Notes under the pieces: generated by a model
What the model was told of the DNA's origin: nothing
Seen by the model: the letters and a program-made list of their open reading frames with translations, nothing else
Databases searched by the model: none
Shown: piece after piece, positions 46,247 to 59,256 of the stretch
Position numbering within the stretch: position 1 is the stretch's first letter
How the letters are laid out: the number at the start of each line of letters is the position of its first letter
Translations under genes and position numbers: made by a program
DNA from: Apostichopus japonicus
Taxonomy: Eukaryota; Echinodermata; Holothuroidea; Aspidochirotida; Stichopodidae
DNA length: 64,000 bases
Assembly (NCBI RefSeq): GCF_037975245.1
Contig: NC_092569.1
Location: 22,102,168 to 22,166,167 of the forward strand
Reading direction: 5' to 3'

Positions 46247-48309
46247 AGAGGCCATGACACGAAAAATCGAACGAATCGAGAGTAATTCCCTCAAGATCTA
46301 TGATAAAATCTATGTTGAAAACTGTTCTCATCACCCTTAGAACCCCAAGCAGTAATTAAAGATTAAAATTCTCACCCGGAAGCAGACCTCTGAAAAACGT
46401 GATTTCCTAACAACACAACGATGACGCCATGTTAGGAACACAAGTGCTAACCACATACACGAAGCACGACGATCGTGCCATCACCTACACACACAATTAC
46501 ACTCGGTGAAAACCCACGGAATACGCTACATCGCTACAACTTTCAAGTTTTTTTACAATCTTGTACAATATCTTACGAAAATTCCGGTCCGTTGTGTTGT
46601 TGAGGGATGCAGTAATGTCATAACCAAAGCAATTAGCCTTCATCGGTGGCCGAAGAACGACAAAACACGGCGATTATGGACCAAGTTTGTGCAGAACACC
46701 AGGTTCGATTTCACTGGGCCAAGCCAGTACAGCTCCGTATGTAGCGAACACTTCACGGAAGCAGTCTACGATCCCTCCTTCCTACTGAAAGAAGAAATGG
46801 GCCTAAAGGGTCGACATAAACGAGTTCTTCCTGACAAGTACCCCACATTGAAAACTCCTAAGATCAGATCGGGGGAACAGGAAACCTCCAGTGGATTATT
46901 AAGTGGCGATCCTTTGGAGGAAGCGGTACCGAGCACTAGTACTAGGTCTTTTACTACTAGTACTAGCGTTAGGCCTGCACTGAATCGCAAAAGACGAAGA
47001 GTTTTCTCGTAAAAAAGACAAAGGAAAGAGGTAATTTTTTACCTGTCATGTTGTTATTATAATTGTGCAGGCCATGTTTTGTTTTTCTTTAAAAAGGTAG
47101 CCAAGGCTAGCTATACAGTACCTACCACTACGACAATAACAATAGGCAAGGGCTAGCATATACCTAAGTTACTGTACTGGTACAGTTTCGTGAAGTTCAC
47201 AAGTGCAATAATGTTTGGCTAACACTTTGGAAGCAGTGATTGGAAATATAGCATTACTCAATTAAGAAATGAAGAGGGCTTGATATAGTTGTACTTTATG
47301 ATAAATTCTTTGTGTACGCAGTAAGTTGTTGTATTGTTGGTAGGCTATATAATGTATCAGTATTTTGTATGCTCAGCCTATAGTATAAGATTCATTGTTT
47401 GACTTATTGAGCCCCTTAAATTGTGTAGAAATGTTGCTTATTAGTACAAGAACGTCCTTAAAAGGCCTAGTACTTGCTTGTTCATGAAACTGAATCATAA
47501 GTTACCATGAATAGTTACCCAATAGAACTTTATTAAAGTTAAATGAAGTTTCCTTTCCCCTACCACTATAGGCAAGTCGGCCCAACCCCGGCCAGATCCG
47601 ACCCATTTTCCCATTACAGTATGTACATAACTTTTGACACAATGTCGATACAGAAACTCAAGCTTGAATGGCTCCTTTTGACGATGTAAAACTTGGCACA
47701 AAAAAAGGAAAAATTACTGAAGCCCGTGGTCAAAGGGACCGCGAAAAACTTTGCAACGAAATCACCGTCCTATTGAATGCACATGTTATTTGGCAACTCT
47801 CAATGCAGAGAGAAACATACTGTGAGATGAAAAATTCTTTCAGTATCAGCTTCCCACAAAATTTACAATTTTTTTTCAACTCACTAAACTTTGTTTTCAA
47901 ACAATAATTCAAATCAGTCGTGATATTCTTAGAAAACTTGTCGTAATTGGTTGTGGATCCGCCATTTCACAGGATATTTTGATTTGATATCGCACTTGTG
48001 ATCAGTGTTTTGTGTAGTAACTACTAGCGGTATGTGTACTTGTCTAATGTGTACGTGCACAGTATGTTCGGAGGATCGGAAACAGCGACAAAAAATCGTG
48101 TTCCTAACATGACGTCACATGACGTCATGCGAATCGGAAAATTTTCGAGCAAACAAAGTTTCAAACGCCGAAGAGGGTAAATTCATTCTCAATTTTCGAC
48201 TTGAAAAATCAAGTTTTTAACTGGCAGAATGGTTGAAACATGTTCTAGAGAACATTATTTGATAGATCCCAAAAATATAGGACTTTGACATTTCCGTGTC
48301 ATGGCCATT
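46247..48309. mobile_element. Kolobok-like DNA transposon carrying a THAP domain
   Basis: The left end agaggccatgacacg and right end, read inverted, aatggccatgacacg match at 13 of 15 positions. Both are flanked by TTAA (46243-46246 and 48310-48313), the target site characteristic of the Kolobok superfamily, whose proteins can include THAP zinc fingers. A second inverted match lies inside: catgttaggaacac near 46428 against gtgttcctaacatg near 48099. The right copy contains two TGACGTCA-type palindromes. Only the THAP-coding frame was recognised; the catalytic transposase is missing, so the copy is probably nonautonomous. Confidence 0.78.
46506..47012 (+). CDS. THAP zinc-finger protein (transposon-encoded, probably partial)
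   Basis: A 168-codon open frame encodes a complete C2CH THAP domain at residues 29 to about 115. Visible motifs are RCVVEGC (Cys30-x4-Cys35), LHRWPKN, RRLWTKF with the conserved Trp58, and VCSEHF (Cys79-x2-His82), followed by the terminal Pro-containing segment. THAP domains bind DNA in a sequence-specific way and serve as the DNA-binding head of P-element and Kolobok-type transposases. The remainder is a Ser/Thr-rich linker ending in a basic RKRRR cluster, a likely nuclear signal. No in-frame ATG lies close before the domain: the frame opens at GTG (46506). The true start is therefore in an upstream exon, mutated or non-AUG. No catalytic domain follows, and the frame stops at 47010. Confidence 0.78.
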   Translation: MKTHGIRYIATTFKFFYNLVQYLTKIPVRCVVEGCSNVITKAISLHRWPKNDKTRRLWTKFVQNTRFDFTGPSQYSSVCSEHFTEAVYDPSFLLKEEMGLKGRHKRVLPDKYPTLKTPKIRSGEQETSSGLLSGDPLEEAVPSTSTRSFTTSTSVRPALNRKRRRVFS

Positions 48310-48313
48310 TTAA

Positions 48314-51300
48314 GTAGAACACTAACTGAAGGGGCGATTTAGATTGCAGTTTTTAGATCTTTCAGTTAAGAAACAATCGTAAATTGTACCTTTAATAAGA
48401 TGTGTTGGTTCTGGGGTAGTATATGACTCTCTACAGGACTAGGCCCTTCAGTCATACCAAATCAATCACAAAGAAGTAAGAGATCGAATAATGAGATAAA
48501 ACAAAGAACACAATTGAAAAGTGACACCGTCAACCAAATTCATCTCGTTTTAACGAGAGAAAAGCATGATTTCATGGGTAAACACTACTTACATTCAATG
48601 GATTACGACCGAGATAAAAACGAGAGCATATTTACTATGGGAAAATTACAGAAAAGAAGAGTAAATATAGAGGAACGTATCACAAAGTGAGGCCGCAAAC
48701 ACCACCAATGAACTAGTAATAGATATGCACATAAGGTTATACTTTACACGATTTTTAAAGGAGTGGTTTGTTAAGGGTTCATTCATAGTCTTATAAGGTA
48801 CTAAGACAAGCATTTGTAAAGCAACGGCAATATATTCCAGTAGCTTTAAAATCTGAACAAAAGGATTTGCAGATCGAGTAATAAAAGTAATCAGTACAAT
48901 TATTTTTACGTTAAAAGGTTATTCACATACACTAAAACATAATCATGACGACTTGAAATTATGTCATATCAAAACTTTAAGATGGTTTGATTAGAAAGTA
49001 CCTCGGTGCAAATTGAATTTACAAAAAAACGTTGGCATGCTAATAAGGTAACTTACGGAAAAGATGTCACACGGATTTGGCTTCAACCTTTGCGACATGA
49101 GTTTTTTTTTTTTTTTTGGTGGCTTCATAGAGTTTTGAAATGCAACAATGCAAAGAAGGCTTGTAAGCCTAGTTTTGGAGTCTGTCTGGTAAACTATGAA
49201 TATTGGTATTAAGGGGATTAACATACATTACTTGTGAAGCGGTCACTAGACACACAACTGCATGAATAACATTATTTCCACTGTTAATGTTTAGTCGGTC
49301 TACAAGTTTATAACTGATACATGTATATATCATATGGACCTCTGGAACATTTGCGTTTCGTTTCAAAATCTGATGTGTTTGGAACAAATCATAGACTAAT
49401 TTGAAAAAAGACAGCGTAAATCGAAACATTGGCTCGTAACTATAGTCCTTTCTCAAGCGTATAGCATGTGTAGCCTTCTACTGTCATGTTATGTTAAGAA
49501 GAAGAAGAATTTCATTGACAATGTGCTGAATTATCACGTTTTTGTTTGGGAGTCTATATGGTGTAATTTCAATCGTATAGTGTTTACTCACGTTCGCGAC
49601 ATATAGCTATTGCAGATTTTTATTGAGGTTTATTTTGGTATAGGTCCAAGTTTGTTTCTCAGACGCTGCCTATGTAGTAATGAGAACACACATTGATTGC
49701 AATACTGTATGAAACCCACTTGAAGTTGATTGGATTATGCGCACTGGGATGTTTCGACCACATTTGTTTCAATATTCGATCAAGTAGTAAAGACCTTTTG
49801 GAATCGAACCCATTCGACACTGAATATAACAGTGTAGACAACCAGTGTTTTGTTCAATGACTTGAAAGGGTATCTATCTGATAGTGCTTCAGACATTCAT
49901 TTAAGGGGAGGGGGGGTCAATTAAGACGTTTGCTTTGTTACATTTAACTTTGTTAATGATTGTACTTGTCCTGTGGTCGTTTTTACTATTAGATGAACAT
50001 AATTTCTTTTACATCAATTTTGCCAAATGTGTGGCACTCACAAAGTTGATGCATCACCCTCTGCCTGTTTAAAATGACGGGTATATCTTGTTCAATAAAA
50101 TATGCGTTTAGAGATACCGACTGAGGTATGTGTAATCCCTAATTTACATTGTTTTTTTGTTATAATCCACGCGGAAGCCGTGTGTCCAACAAGAGTGACG
50201 TTTACTCTATAACGAGTTTGACGTGTCCGTCCGGCTCACAGTATTATATGTAGAAAAACTTTAAGTGGAAATTGGGTGCGTAATTGTAAAATGCACCCGC
50301 AAAGCGTTTTTACGACTTTGACAAGTCCAGTGATTATGAACAAAGATTCCCATTGTTTAGGTGGCATACTCCTAATAGAGTCATTAACCATCCGCCCAAT
50401 TGTTCTCCTCCAGGAAAAGTGCCAACAAGCAGCAGGAGAGCATCTTTCTTGACCTGTTATCAGTCAGGATCTTTTTTTTCTTTTTTCTTTTTTTGTACCT
50501 TGCATGTTAAACAGCATGACTGGAAGTACATCTGCTGCAGATTTTGGGTCAATTTAGGCAATTTTAGAACCCGTTAGCCATCCCAAAAAACAGCGTACGA
50601 AAATTGTTCACTACTGAGTGGAGAGGTTTGTATACAAGTGACAACAACGTCCGGATCTGATAGCAAAAAAATCTTCACGGTCATGGTACAAAAACTTGAT
50701 AGTGCAATGAAAGGTCAACTTATCAGCTATGCAGTGATAGGTAGCGTTTAGCTAGTGAAAACATCTAGCTTAATTTAGATACCACAATACTTTTGTGTTT
50801 TAGTGTGTATGTCAAAGGGTTTTTAATGGGTGTATGCTACCTGAAAGGATGGCGTGGCCTTTGCAGTTCTCAGCTGTTTACCAGACCAGGTTCTTGTTGC
50901 AGGAGGCTCCGGGTCTATACTCGTAATCCCCTTATTGTCTATCTTTTATTTGTAACTTTTGAGTTGTGAATCGCTCAGATGGTAGCAGTATCATCTATAC
51001 TCAATTGTGACGGGATGAGGTGCGCTCGGAAGCATGGATGTCTCAGGGTTTTACTGGTTAGGTCTTGCGAGATGTCCGCTATCGCGCCATGAACAATGCT
51101 TGTACTTTTATTCCGCGAGCGATGATGTGATCCGTTCCGTGAGAAAGAATAATTGAGTAACATTTTAACTTAAAGAATACTTCACCTGTAATAAATGTTG
51201 AATTAGCATATAGTTTTTAACGTCGGATATGATCATATTTTATACTGTTATATCTCCAAGGTTTGGCTAGGCTTTCACTTATTGTGGGGGACTATTTAGG

Positions 51301-54280
51301 ATATACATGAGTTGTGTGACTGTTCTATTAAAGTTATTGTATATTACACGTAAGTCAAATATTTACCAACTAAGAACAGGTTTAATCACATAATTGTAAC
51401 CTCCAGGTTTGGAAAGGTTTGAGCAAAAGTTTGGTATTGATTTGAAATTGTGTTAACTATCACTTTGTTACTTGATTATTAAACATGATTTTAGCGTTTA
51501 CTTAGTCGAGGTTTAGAGTTGATGTTCAGAGAGGAGTGTTAAATTGTTTTGGTTTTATGCTATATTAACAAGAAAGTTATATAATTGGTCCTCGTTTCTT
51601 TTAGTGTCCAGAGCTAGTGGACTGTGGCACACACATTGTATGTTTTCTAGTAATGTGTTGAAGGACTAGTGGTATTTTGAACACTGCCAGTTTTAATTGT
51701 GTATTTAAAATTTTGTTCTGTATGACGGGAAATCACTGTTTACCCAAGTTGATTATGTGTTTAGGGTTTATTAACTGACTCAAATTGTGTAATGCTGATT
51801 GCGTTGTGATTGCTATTATACAATTATTGTATTTGTATTTTTAGCAGATTTAGTAGGGGAATACTTTTTGTACGTTTCTTTTTTGTACTATTATTTCATG
51901 ATGAAAACTATGAAGCATATACTGTTGGTTCTTTGCTTTTGCAATGAGTCAAAGCTTAATTCCTATAAATAATTACAAATATCTATTGGACGAAATTAGT
52001 TCGTGACAGTGTTTCCACTTTGAAGGAAATTTTCCGGAGTACGATAATATCGGGAATTTTGTCGGTTACCCATTTTGAGTTGGACAAACCTCTTGATCTT
52101 AGTTAAAGCAAAAGACATTTGAAGTCACTTGGCTCAAATGTGAAATCTTTGTTATCACATAGCTAAAGAATTGTAATAATGACAATTCTCCTACTTCCAT
52201 GAGAAGGTGTCCTTTTGAGTATAAATTTGTGAGCTCAAAATTTATGAAGGGTCAACAGTGTCTGCAGATTCCATATCACCAAAACTTGTTCAAGACAATT
52301 ATAAGGATTACATTGGCTCATACCCTGTTCCGATGAAGTCACCCATCATACCTCAATACAGTTTTGAATTCTAGTTTAAAGACACATCAAAGGCAGCTCT
52401 GCATATTAAGTATTAAAGAACAAAGCCTTTTGACTTGTCAAATTTATTTCATACGTTTATCAGAGTTTATTTCAATAGCAAAGATACATTACCTTTAAGT
52501 ACTTTTTTTAAAAAACAAATGTTTACAACTTTCTAAAATTGTAACAAACGATGTCTGCTAAGAAGGAGCATGAGGCAAGGAAAATAAGGAGATGGGAGGA
52601 AATGAAATGACACCGTTATCTCGTTTTTGTCTTCTATTTTTTGCACAAGCAAATGGATTAACTGCTCAAAAATATTGCCAATAAAACAATCTTACGAAAT
52701 AGAATCTTAGCTGAGCTACGGCAGCGTTTTGCTCTCGATGTGCTATTGACATATATATCTGTGTAGTAGCCAGATAGTTGTATTTCTTTGTGTAGCCAAT
52801 TGGTATCCATAGTTGAGAGACTGAGAGTTCCAAGTATTGGATTAGACTCTTCAAGCTGCTAGAGTTAATAAAAGACTTTCATCGCGCCTACACGTATGAC
52901 GACCTTGACATTTTCCTTAAACCTTTGGAGAAATCTTATAAAGTTTAAAAGGAAAGTGCGACATGTGATTTTGATTTCAGAGGCAAGCCACAACATTACC
53001 ACTTACTCTTTTGAAGAAAAAGATGGATCATCTGTACATTTGGTAAAATATATTCCAGTAGTTCAATGATTTTTAGCACTTCTTGTTCACATTTATGTAA
53101 AAGGGCTATTTATATATTACCAAAATGGGGCTGTTGTAATTTAAGTAAAGGAACTACAACAAAACTGTTTCATTGGCTTCCAAACAGTCATATGTGCGTT
53201 GAATGTGTTGATCCAGTGCGGAAGTATTGTGAGACAGTATATACAGCTTTTCATGATCTATATATACCTCAATACAACCGTATTTCTTAAGTTCAAATAT
53301 AGTACGAACATTAACTAATCAATATATTTACACACATATCCATAAAATTTTCAAACACTACATCAACTTACGATAATAACAATAATATGTCAATGTTTAA
53401 AATGTTGCATTGGAGTGTAATCAATAATATTTTCATTCAACGTGTTTTTCCAAACTCTACAACACCTCGAACCTGCGTTCTATATCTTCCAGTATGATAC
53501 CGCTGTGTAGACAAACGTACCCGCAAAATAATCCAACTCAATCAGCTTGGTCCCAGTTGCTGCTCTCAGTCATTAAATTAGATTAAGCATTCTTTTCATT
53601 AAATAATTCCACAATGTAATCATCGAAAAGAAACATTAAGATAAGAGAGTTTGTTGTCCATTTACGTGACAACAATTTACATTGAGAGAAGATATATTAT
53701 CTACTCTGCTTACTAAACCTTTACTTAGTGTTGGTTTCTTCGTTTTCTGTGTCACTTGTTCAATGTTGAGTGTCTTATTGCTGTCGTACTATTTTGTTTT
53801 ATCGCCGGATCAATTTTATGCTTAATTATGAAGTGATTTGAAATCATATTTTATGTAAGGCTCTATATAAACATTATAACATTATTAAACCACTATAGAA
53901 AACAATGTGATGTGATGGCTTGTTTCAGGTAATTAGAATATGAGGATTAATGTCACTTGTTTTCCGTTATGTTAATCCTATATGAGTTGTGAAATATTTC
54001 AATTTAGTTGCTTCAATTGTAAGACAATCATACAAAAAATGTAATCAATCGTTTCGTGTTCCAATAGGTTCCATATAACAATGTTTTCTGTTTACTTTCC
54101 CTTCTTCTCCTCTTCCACTTTCTGTTCCTTTCTTTTGTAATTATTCGTTTGCATTGTTAATATGCTACATTTCGCCTGATGAATTATATTTCGAATACAA
54201 ACTTTTTCAAAACAGAGAGGATGTTCGTATTTTTCTGTCATAATTCGAGATATCATATTTCCATTGATTTCAAAGAAACT
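48314..54280. other. Long region without recognised genes
   Basis: No domain-bearing frame, tandem array or transposon end was recognised. T-runs occur near 49100-49117 and 50471-50495, and a G-run near 49907. Several 60-95 codon frames on both strands have no motif or splice framework. Confidence 0.45.
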
Positions 54281-54510
54281 TCAAATTGAAGGACTATCAC
54301 GGTCAATAAACATTTCGCTTAATGCAATGGATTCGTCTTTCGGGAAGCACGACCACTCTATGACCTCTCCGTTCAAATTCGCTTTGTCACATGCATCGTA
54401 CCACCATCCCGCACGATTTTTCATCGCACAGTTCTGATGCACATGATTGTCATTGTCTCTATCAAGCGTGCTAAACTTCTGGTGATTATGAGTGTCCATT
54501 GCATTGCAAT
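54281..54510 (-). CDS. Secreted fibrinogen-domain protein, exon 6 (terminal)
   Basis: Acceptor ttccataccgtag, phase 1 in, stop TGA/TAG-type codon at 54281-54283. It encodes the C-terminal third of a fibrinogen C-terminal (FReD) domain. The KFSTLDRDNDNH segment holds the Asp residues that bind calcium in this family. QNCAMKNRAGWWYDACD holds the last conserved disulfide pair, and the following KANLNG is highly conserved in ficolins and other FReD lectins. The tail SEMFIDRD corresponds to the usual final beta-strand (EMKIRP-like). The region that contacts acetylated sugars in ficolins lies in this part, which makes a lectin function plausible but not shown. Confidence 0.92.
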
Positions 54511-55651
54511 CTACGGTATGGAATGAAAGAACAATACTTCAATAATACCGAATAAGATTTTCAAATTAATGAACTCTCAAAGAGTTTTAGTAACATCAGT
54601 TGTCTTTAAGAAAACAAAACTACTCCACACTGTTTACTGAAAACTTCATCTCCACAGTTGTTTTACCAGCTAATACCTATCTTATTCCAAGATATATTGC
54701 AAAGCATTTGGTCTCTTGCAAAGTTCTTGTTGAATTATCCTTGAAATATGATGCATTTGGATGCTTGCGTATGAATAAAAAATATTTAGAATTTCATCAA
54801 AAATGAATGTGAATATTTTTTTGTTTTTATTTTACTAAAAAACAAAAGTATTTACAGCTCAATTATGCATTTACAAGATATCACTCAATTTGAAAATGTC
54901 TTGTCGTCACCGCGATGTAGGTGTCACCTTCAAAAGCAGAAAAACTGACGAATGAAAAAGCAATTTGTCAACTTCAGCCAACAGGATATTTGTTTAACTG
55001 ATAGCTATTATCGGATTAAATCGACCATTTTCTTTCCATAACCACTTTATATAAGTGATCGGAATATAATGATGCTGGTGTATATTATTTTGCATTCAAA
55101 TCCTGTCTCAGAACCGCTTCTCATTTATACTAGGCAAGTTAAAAATGCCTCCAGCAAAAATGGACGCATCCCATCATTATCACTAGAGTGTTATCATAAT
55201 GCGGGGATCCATTGGGATTTTCACTCCCAGTAACTTTCACAACTAGTAATGTGCACAATCCTGCGTTTATTGCTCATTGCACATGTTTAATACATATTTG
55301 GTTTAATAACTAATAAATAGAAATTAATATAATGTTTACAATTATGTTAAAGTTTGTTTTGAACGACTTTATACAAACTTTCTTTTAATATGCATGCATC
55401 AAATTGCACCATCGGACGATTCAGTATTTTCATTTTCTTCGGGAGGACGCTCTCACACTGGGACCAATTCCTTTCCACATCTTCTGCCTAAACTATGGCT
55501 CCATCTCTGACCATATGATGCCAAATTTCATAACCAAAACCCATTTTGGAATTCACATGTGAGGAATAGATAGCCAGGAAATACTTAACCTTAATTTATT
55601 GCTCATATATATTAAATTTTAGAACAAAATGAAACATACGCAAATACTAAC

Positions 55652-55913
55652 CAACCGTGCCATTGAAGTTACCGAGAGTAACTTCGTAACCGTTGAGTTC
55701 ATCATCTACGACAAAGTTGTCGTATGTTGCGTAGTAAAGTTTACCAACGTCTGTTTCCATGTTAATCCGAAGACGATAATGACTTTGAGCTGTGAGATAA
55801 TGTAGATTATCATTGCCAATCCAAAATTCGTCAGTGGGAGATCCAAAGCCATCTTTAAATAAAAGCCAACCCAAGTGGAAGGTTGGTGATGCTGCCAGCT
55901 TTCTCTGTATCAT
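55652..55913 (-). CDS. Secreted fibrinogen-domain protein, exon 5
   Basis: A 262-nt exon with acceptor cgaacag (phase 0) and donor G|GTTAGT (phase 1). It encodes the central FReD: MIQRKL, GWLLFKDGFGS, DEFWIGNDNLHYLTAQ, YRLRINMETDVG and YEVTLGNFNGT. The FGS..DEFWIGND motif is the best-conserved signature of the family. The Gly-Gly-Trp before the IQR motif in most family members is replaced by NGTVST. The 533-bp intron upstream and 1141-bp intron downstream have consensus ends. Confidence 0.93.
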
Positions 55914-56446
55914 CTGTTCGTAGAAGAAATATCAGGACAAACGTTCATAGCTGTACTTGTCAGTACTGTAGTGTAACAGTCATGATATTCCATTTGTGGT
56001 TTTTTCTTTTGCGATTAAAAACAATAAAGAAGTAAGGAAAATTAAGTAGCATTTAATTGTTTTGGTTTTTATTTGATAAGAACTTGTCTTCTTCCTGACG
56101 TTGAAAAAGATATTCTCAACAAAACTGTATCACTAAATGCTAATAACAACAAGCGGGACTGTCATAAACAGCCATTATTGCGGTGGAAGGCACAACGTTT
56201 GGCCCCATTAAAGGAATGATTTACTAGTAAAACATGTTTCATTGTAGATTCCAAGAAAGATTGATCTATAAGCTGTATGATAAATGGCAATTCGATAGCT
56301 TCTAATATAGTTTTGCAATTTACAGATTTTCGGCGTTCTAATTTTATATTTTCCCTGCTAAATAGGTCAGGCTTGTACATATCTACAGAATGTTTTATGT
56401 TAATTAACGTGCTATAATTAATCCAACCAATATTTGGAATTCCTAC

Positions 56447-56752
56447 CGTTGAGACTGTGCCATTGGGACTTGTTATTTTGCAGTACACTTCCAGTGCTAC
56501 ATCTGGTAAGCCGTATGGATATACTTTGTATGAATCTTCTCCAAACCACAGCTCTGCATCTAAAATGCTTTGGCAATCTTGAATACGAACACACTTTCCT
56601 TCGAATATCTCCTTGCCATTATTATCTACGAAAGCTGATCGTTGGACACATTGTGAGTAAGCATCGCAGTAAATTACATCGCAGGAAAGTAGTTTTCCAT
56701 TTTTACAATGGCATACCGAATCACAAGTTGGTGTAGCGTGAGTCTTGTTAAC
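56447..56752 (-). CDS. Secreted fibrinogen-domain protein, exon 4 (VWC-like plus FReD start)
   Basis: A 306-nt phase 0-0 exon, acceptor aatcaatag, donor ACG|GTAGGA. Residues 1-60 form a Cys-rich unit, CDSVCHCKNGKLLSCDVIYC followed by SQC and GKC, resembling a short von Willebrand factor C module. Residues 59-102 begin the FReD: DCQSIL, YKVYPYGLPDVALEVYCK, with the first disulfide pair of the domain. The open frame runs 285 bp further to a stop at 56162, but a strong donor and the correct join to the next FReD block place the exon end at 56447. Confidence 0.88.
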
Positions 56753-57492
56753 CTATTGATTACAAAATTTTAACAATCAAGATTTTAAATAGGCCTATAT
56801 CGTTTCTTGTGGAAACATTTCAAATTATCATCCTTAAATTAAGTACGACAGTATAAAATATGGTACTAGTATGATACTACATGACATTAGCCTAAGGTAA
56901 CCTTCATTAACCACTTCAACGTATTTGTAACAGGAGATCATCTACGCATCGAGACAAAATAAGATATTCTGCCTCTCATATTTACGCCTTCTCGTCATCA
57001 AAATACCAATCAGGAGTCACTTAACACAATGCAGCACATTTATGAGTATATGCAGTCCGCGTTAGGGATAACGTTTGGTCAAGTCAATGTTTATGACTTT
57101 CCTTATAAACTATCTGAAAGGTTTGGCCCACTGCCCTCCCAAATAGAACCAGTGGCATAAGTCCAGCGTTTGAATGGGAGATGCCCAGTGTCCAGAAGGC
57201 TTAGAAGCGCCGATCCTATAAAAGGACGGTGCACAATGCACATTGCGTTCAAATTTGACAGGTCCAATATCATCAAGGAGCATTTGGAACCGAATTTCAT
57301 GGCGGTGTCGTAATTGTTCATTCACTTGACTTTCGGACCCCATCTAATACTTGGCCCGGAGCCCCCAGTTAGGTTTAAAGCCGCTGGTTTAAGCTCTCGT
57401 TGGCAGCATTACAGCCTTGCTGAGAACATTTTAACATTTGATATAAGAACTTTAACATTTGATATCAGAACTTTGGGCTAACAAATACTCAC

Positions 57493-57740
57493 CGGAATGA
57501 TGATATCTTGAGATGATAAGAAACATCCACATTCTCGCTTTGTTACACATTCATTAGAATTCAGAAAAAGGCTATGGGGACAGATACAGGCATTCATCTC
57601 TCGACAACAGGTCCAAATACAAGTTTCCGGCTCATCACATGTGTGCTGACAGGCGCAAAGACTGTACACCATATTGGTTGGACAACTGGGAGTAGATGTT
57701 ACCAACTCAGTGGCGGTATCAAGGTCATTTGTGTAGCCAT
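57493..57740 (-). CDS. Secreted fibrinogen-domain protein, exon 3 (TIL-like domain)
   Basis: A 248-nt exon, phase 1 in, phase 0 out, donor CCG|GTGAGT. It encodes a trypsin-inhibitor-like (TIL) cysteine-rich domain. CPTNMVYSLCACQHTCDEPE and CIWTCCREMNACICPHS are followed by LNSNECVTKRECGC, which gives twelve cysteines in the usual CP..C.C..TC.....C...C...C.CP......C.....C.C order. TIL domains occur in serpin-type inhibitors and in VWD-containing mucins; pairing with a VWC-like unit recalls the latter. The acceptor (tgtttaag) is less pyrimidine-rich than the others. Confidence 0.88.
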
Positions 57741-58130
57741 CTTAAACAGATCGATAGGAGATGCCATATCATAGCTGTATCAACTTGATATTCGGTGTAG
57801 AGTCTTTATAAGGCATCGTATAATAACACAGAAAAGGAATTTTCCTAATATTTAATACTACTTATACATTCCATACTACACCATTCTAAACAATTATAAA
57901 TGTCTTATGAACATAATTTCAGTTTCGAATAAATTCGAACACCATTAAAAAAAACAAGTTTTAAAAACCTCGCCCCTTCTAGTATGCACATATTTTTGGA
58001 AGCAACCGAGCATTATTAAGTATCTGTGGCTGAAATATCCTGATCCAACCCTCATCAGTTGTATCAAGTAAAACCAGCATTCGTTGTCGACTCCTTTTTA
58101 TCGATTTTGAACACTTATCACACAGGTATA

Positions 58131-58664
58131 ACATGAAACCAATCAGAAAAATAAGTAGTTGTGTACTAAAGCATCCTATACGCAAGTCATTAGAGTAACT
58201 CTAGTCGAAATAACGAACACAAATATTCTAATTTTCAATAATGTATAGTTGTGAAAGAATTGTAACATGAAACCAATCAGAAAAATAAGTAGTTGTGTAC
58301 TAAAGCATCCTATACGCAAGTCATTAGAGTAACTCTAGTCGAAATAACGAACACAAATATTCTAATTTTCAATAATGTATAGTTGTGAAAGAATTGTAAC
58401 ATGAAACCAATCAGAAAAATAAGTAGTTGTGTACTAAAGCATCCTATACACAAGTCATTAGAGTAACTCTAGTCGAAATAACGAACACAAATATTCTAAT
58501 TTTCAATAATGTATAGTTGTGAAAGAATTGTAACATGAAACCAATCAGAAAAATAAGTAGTTGTGTACTAAAGCATCCTATACGCAAGTCATTAGAGTAA
58601 CTCTAGTCGAAATAACGAACACAAATATTCTAATTTTCAATAACGTTTAGTTGTGAAGGATTGT
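58131..58664. repeat. 134-bp tandem repeat, four copies, in an intron of the fibrinogen-domain gene
   Basis: Four consecutive copies of a 134-bp unit beginning acatgaaaccaatcagaaaa start at 58131, 58265, 58399 and 58533. They are identical except for a few bases (tacgcaag versus tacacaag; a diverged end in the last copy), which indicates very recent amplification. The array lies wholly within intron 2. Confidence 0.96.
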
Positions 58665-58769
58665 CCAACAAAGTATTTTGTAAAAGGAACTTACCATTAC
58701 GCCTAAACATTTTCTAATTATCAATATAACTAATGATATATTCAAGCATTTACAGATAATTTATTTTAC

Positions 58770-58844
58770 CTTCTTCGGGAGACGTTGATTGATCGCTCTG
58801 AGTGCATTTAAAATAGCCCTTAAAATCCGTACTTCCAAATATAT
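58770..58844 (-). CDS. Secreted fibrinogen-domain protein, exon 2
   Basis: A 75-nt phase 1-1 exon with a pyrimidine-rich acceptor (tttttcttcgacatttgcag) and donor G|GTAAAA. It encodes YIFGSTDFKGYFKCTQSDQ and a short Ser/Glu stretch, which would be the start of the mature protein and a linker to the TIL domain. There is one Cys. No known domain. Its call rests on matching phase with exons 1 and 3. Confidence 0.82.
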
Positions 58845-59256
58845 CTGCAAATGTCGAAGAAAAAAATCAAATTTCAACTGGGTTCAAGTCAAAATGAATT
58901 CGTTTCCAAACGGAAAAAAATTGGTCAGAGTTGGCTGTTTCAATAAGAATTAGTTTTAAATTTAGGAAATGTCTATATTCACCATAACCAAGGTAATATT
59001 TTGTGATGGTGCATAGAGAACTATATTACTCGGCTACTTACAAGTGGTTCTATTTTGTAGTGGTAACAGCCTGCCATAAAAGTCACTTAATACTATATAT
59101 TTTCTATGTGTTGTCGGGATGTTTTATTTTCTGGTTTTACTTTATAAGGGACCAGACTCGAAACGTTCTTACTTCTATGTATTAACTATATATTAAAAAT
59201 TGTATATCACTGTGGCAGAAATAACAAATAATAAAAAAATAAAATAAAATACTTAC

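Noticed and set aside
47668-47907. Plus-strand frame after the THAP gene, considered as the transposase body
   Set aside because: It has no recognisable catalytic motif and no splice link to the THAP frame.
56162-56446. Continuation of fibrinogen-gene exon 4 to an in-frame stop
   Set aside because: The extra residues do not resemble a FReD, while the donor at 56446 joins in phase to the exon that continues the domain.
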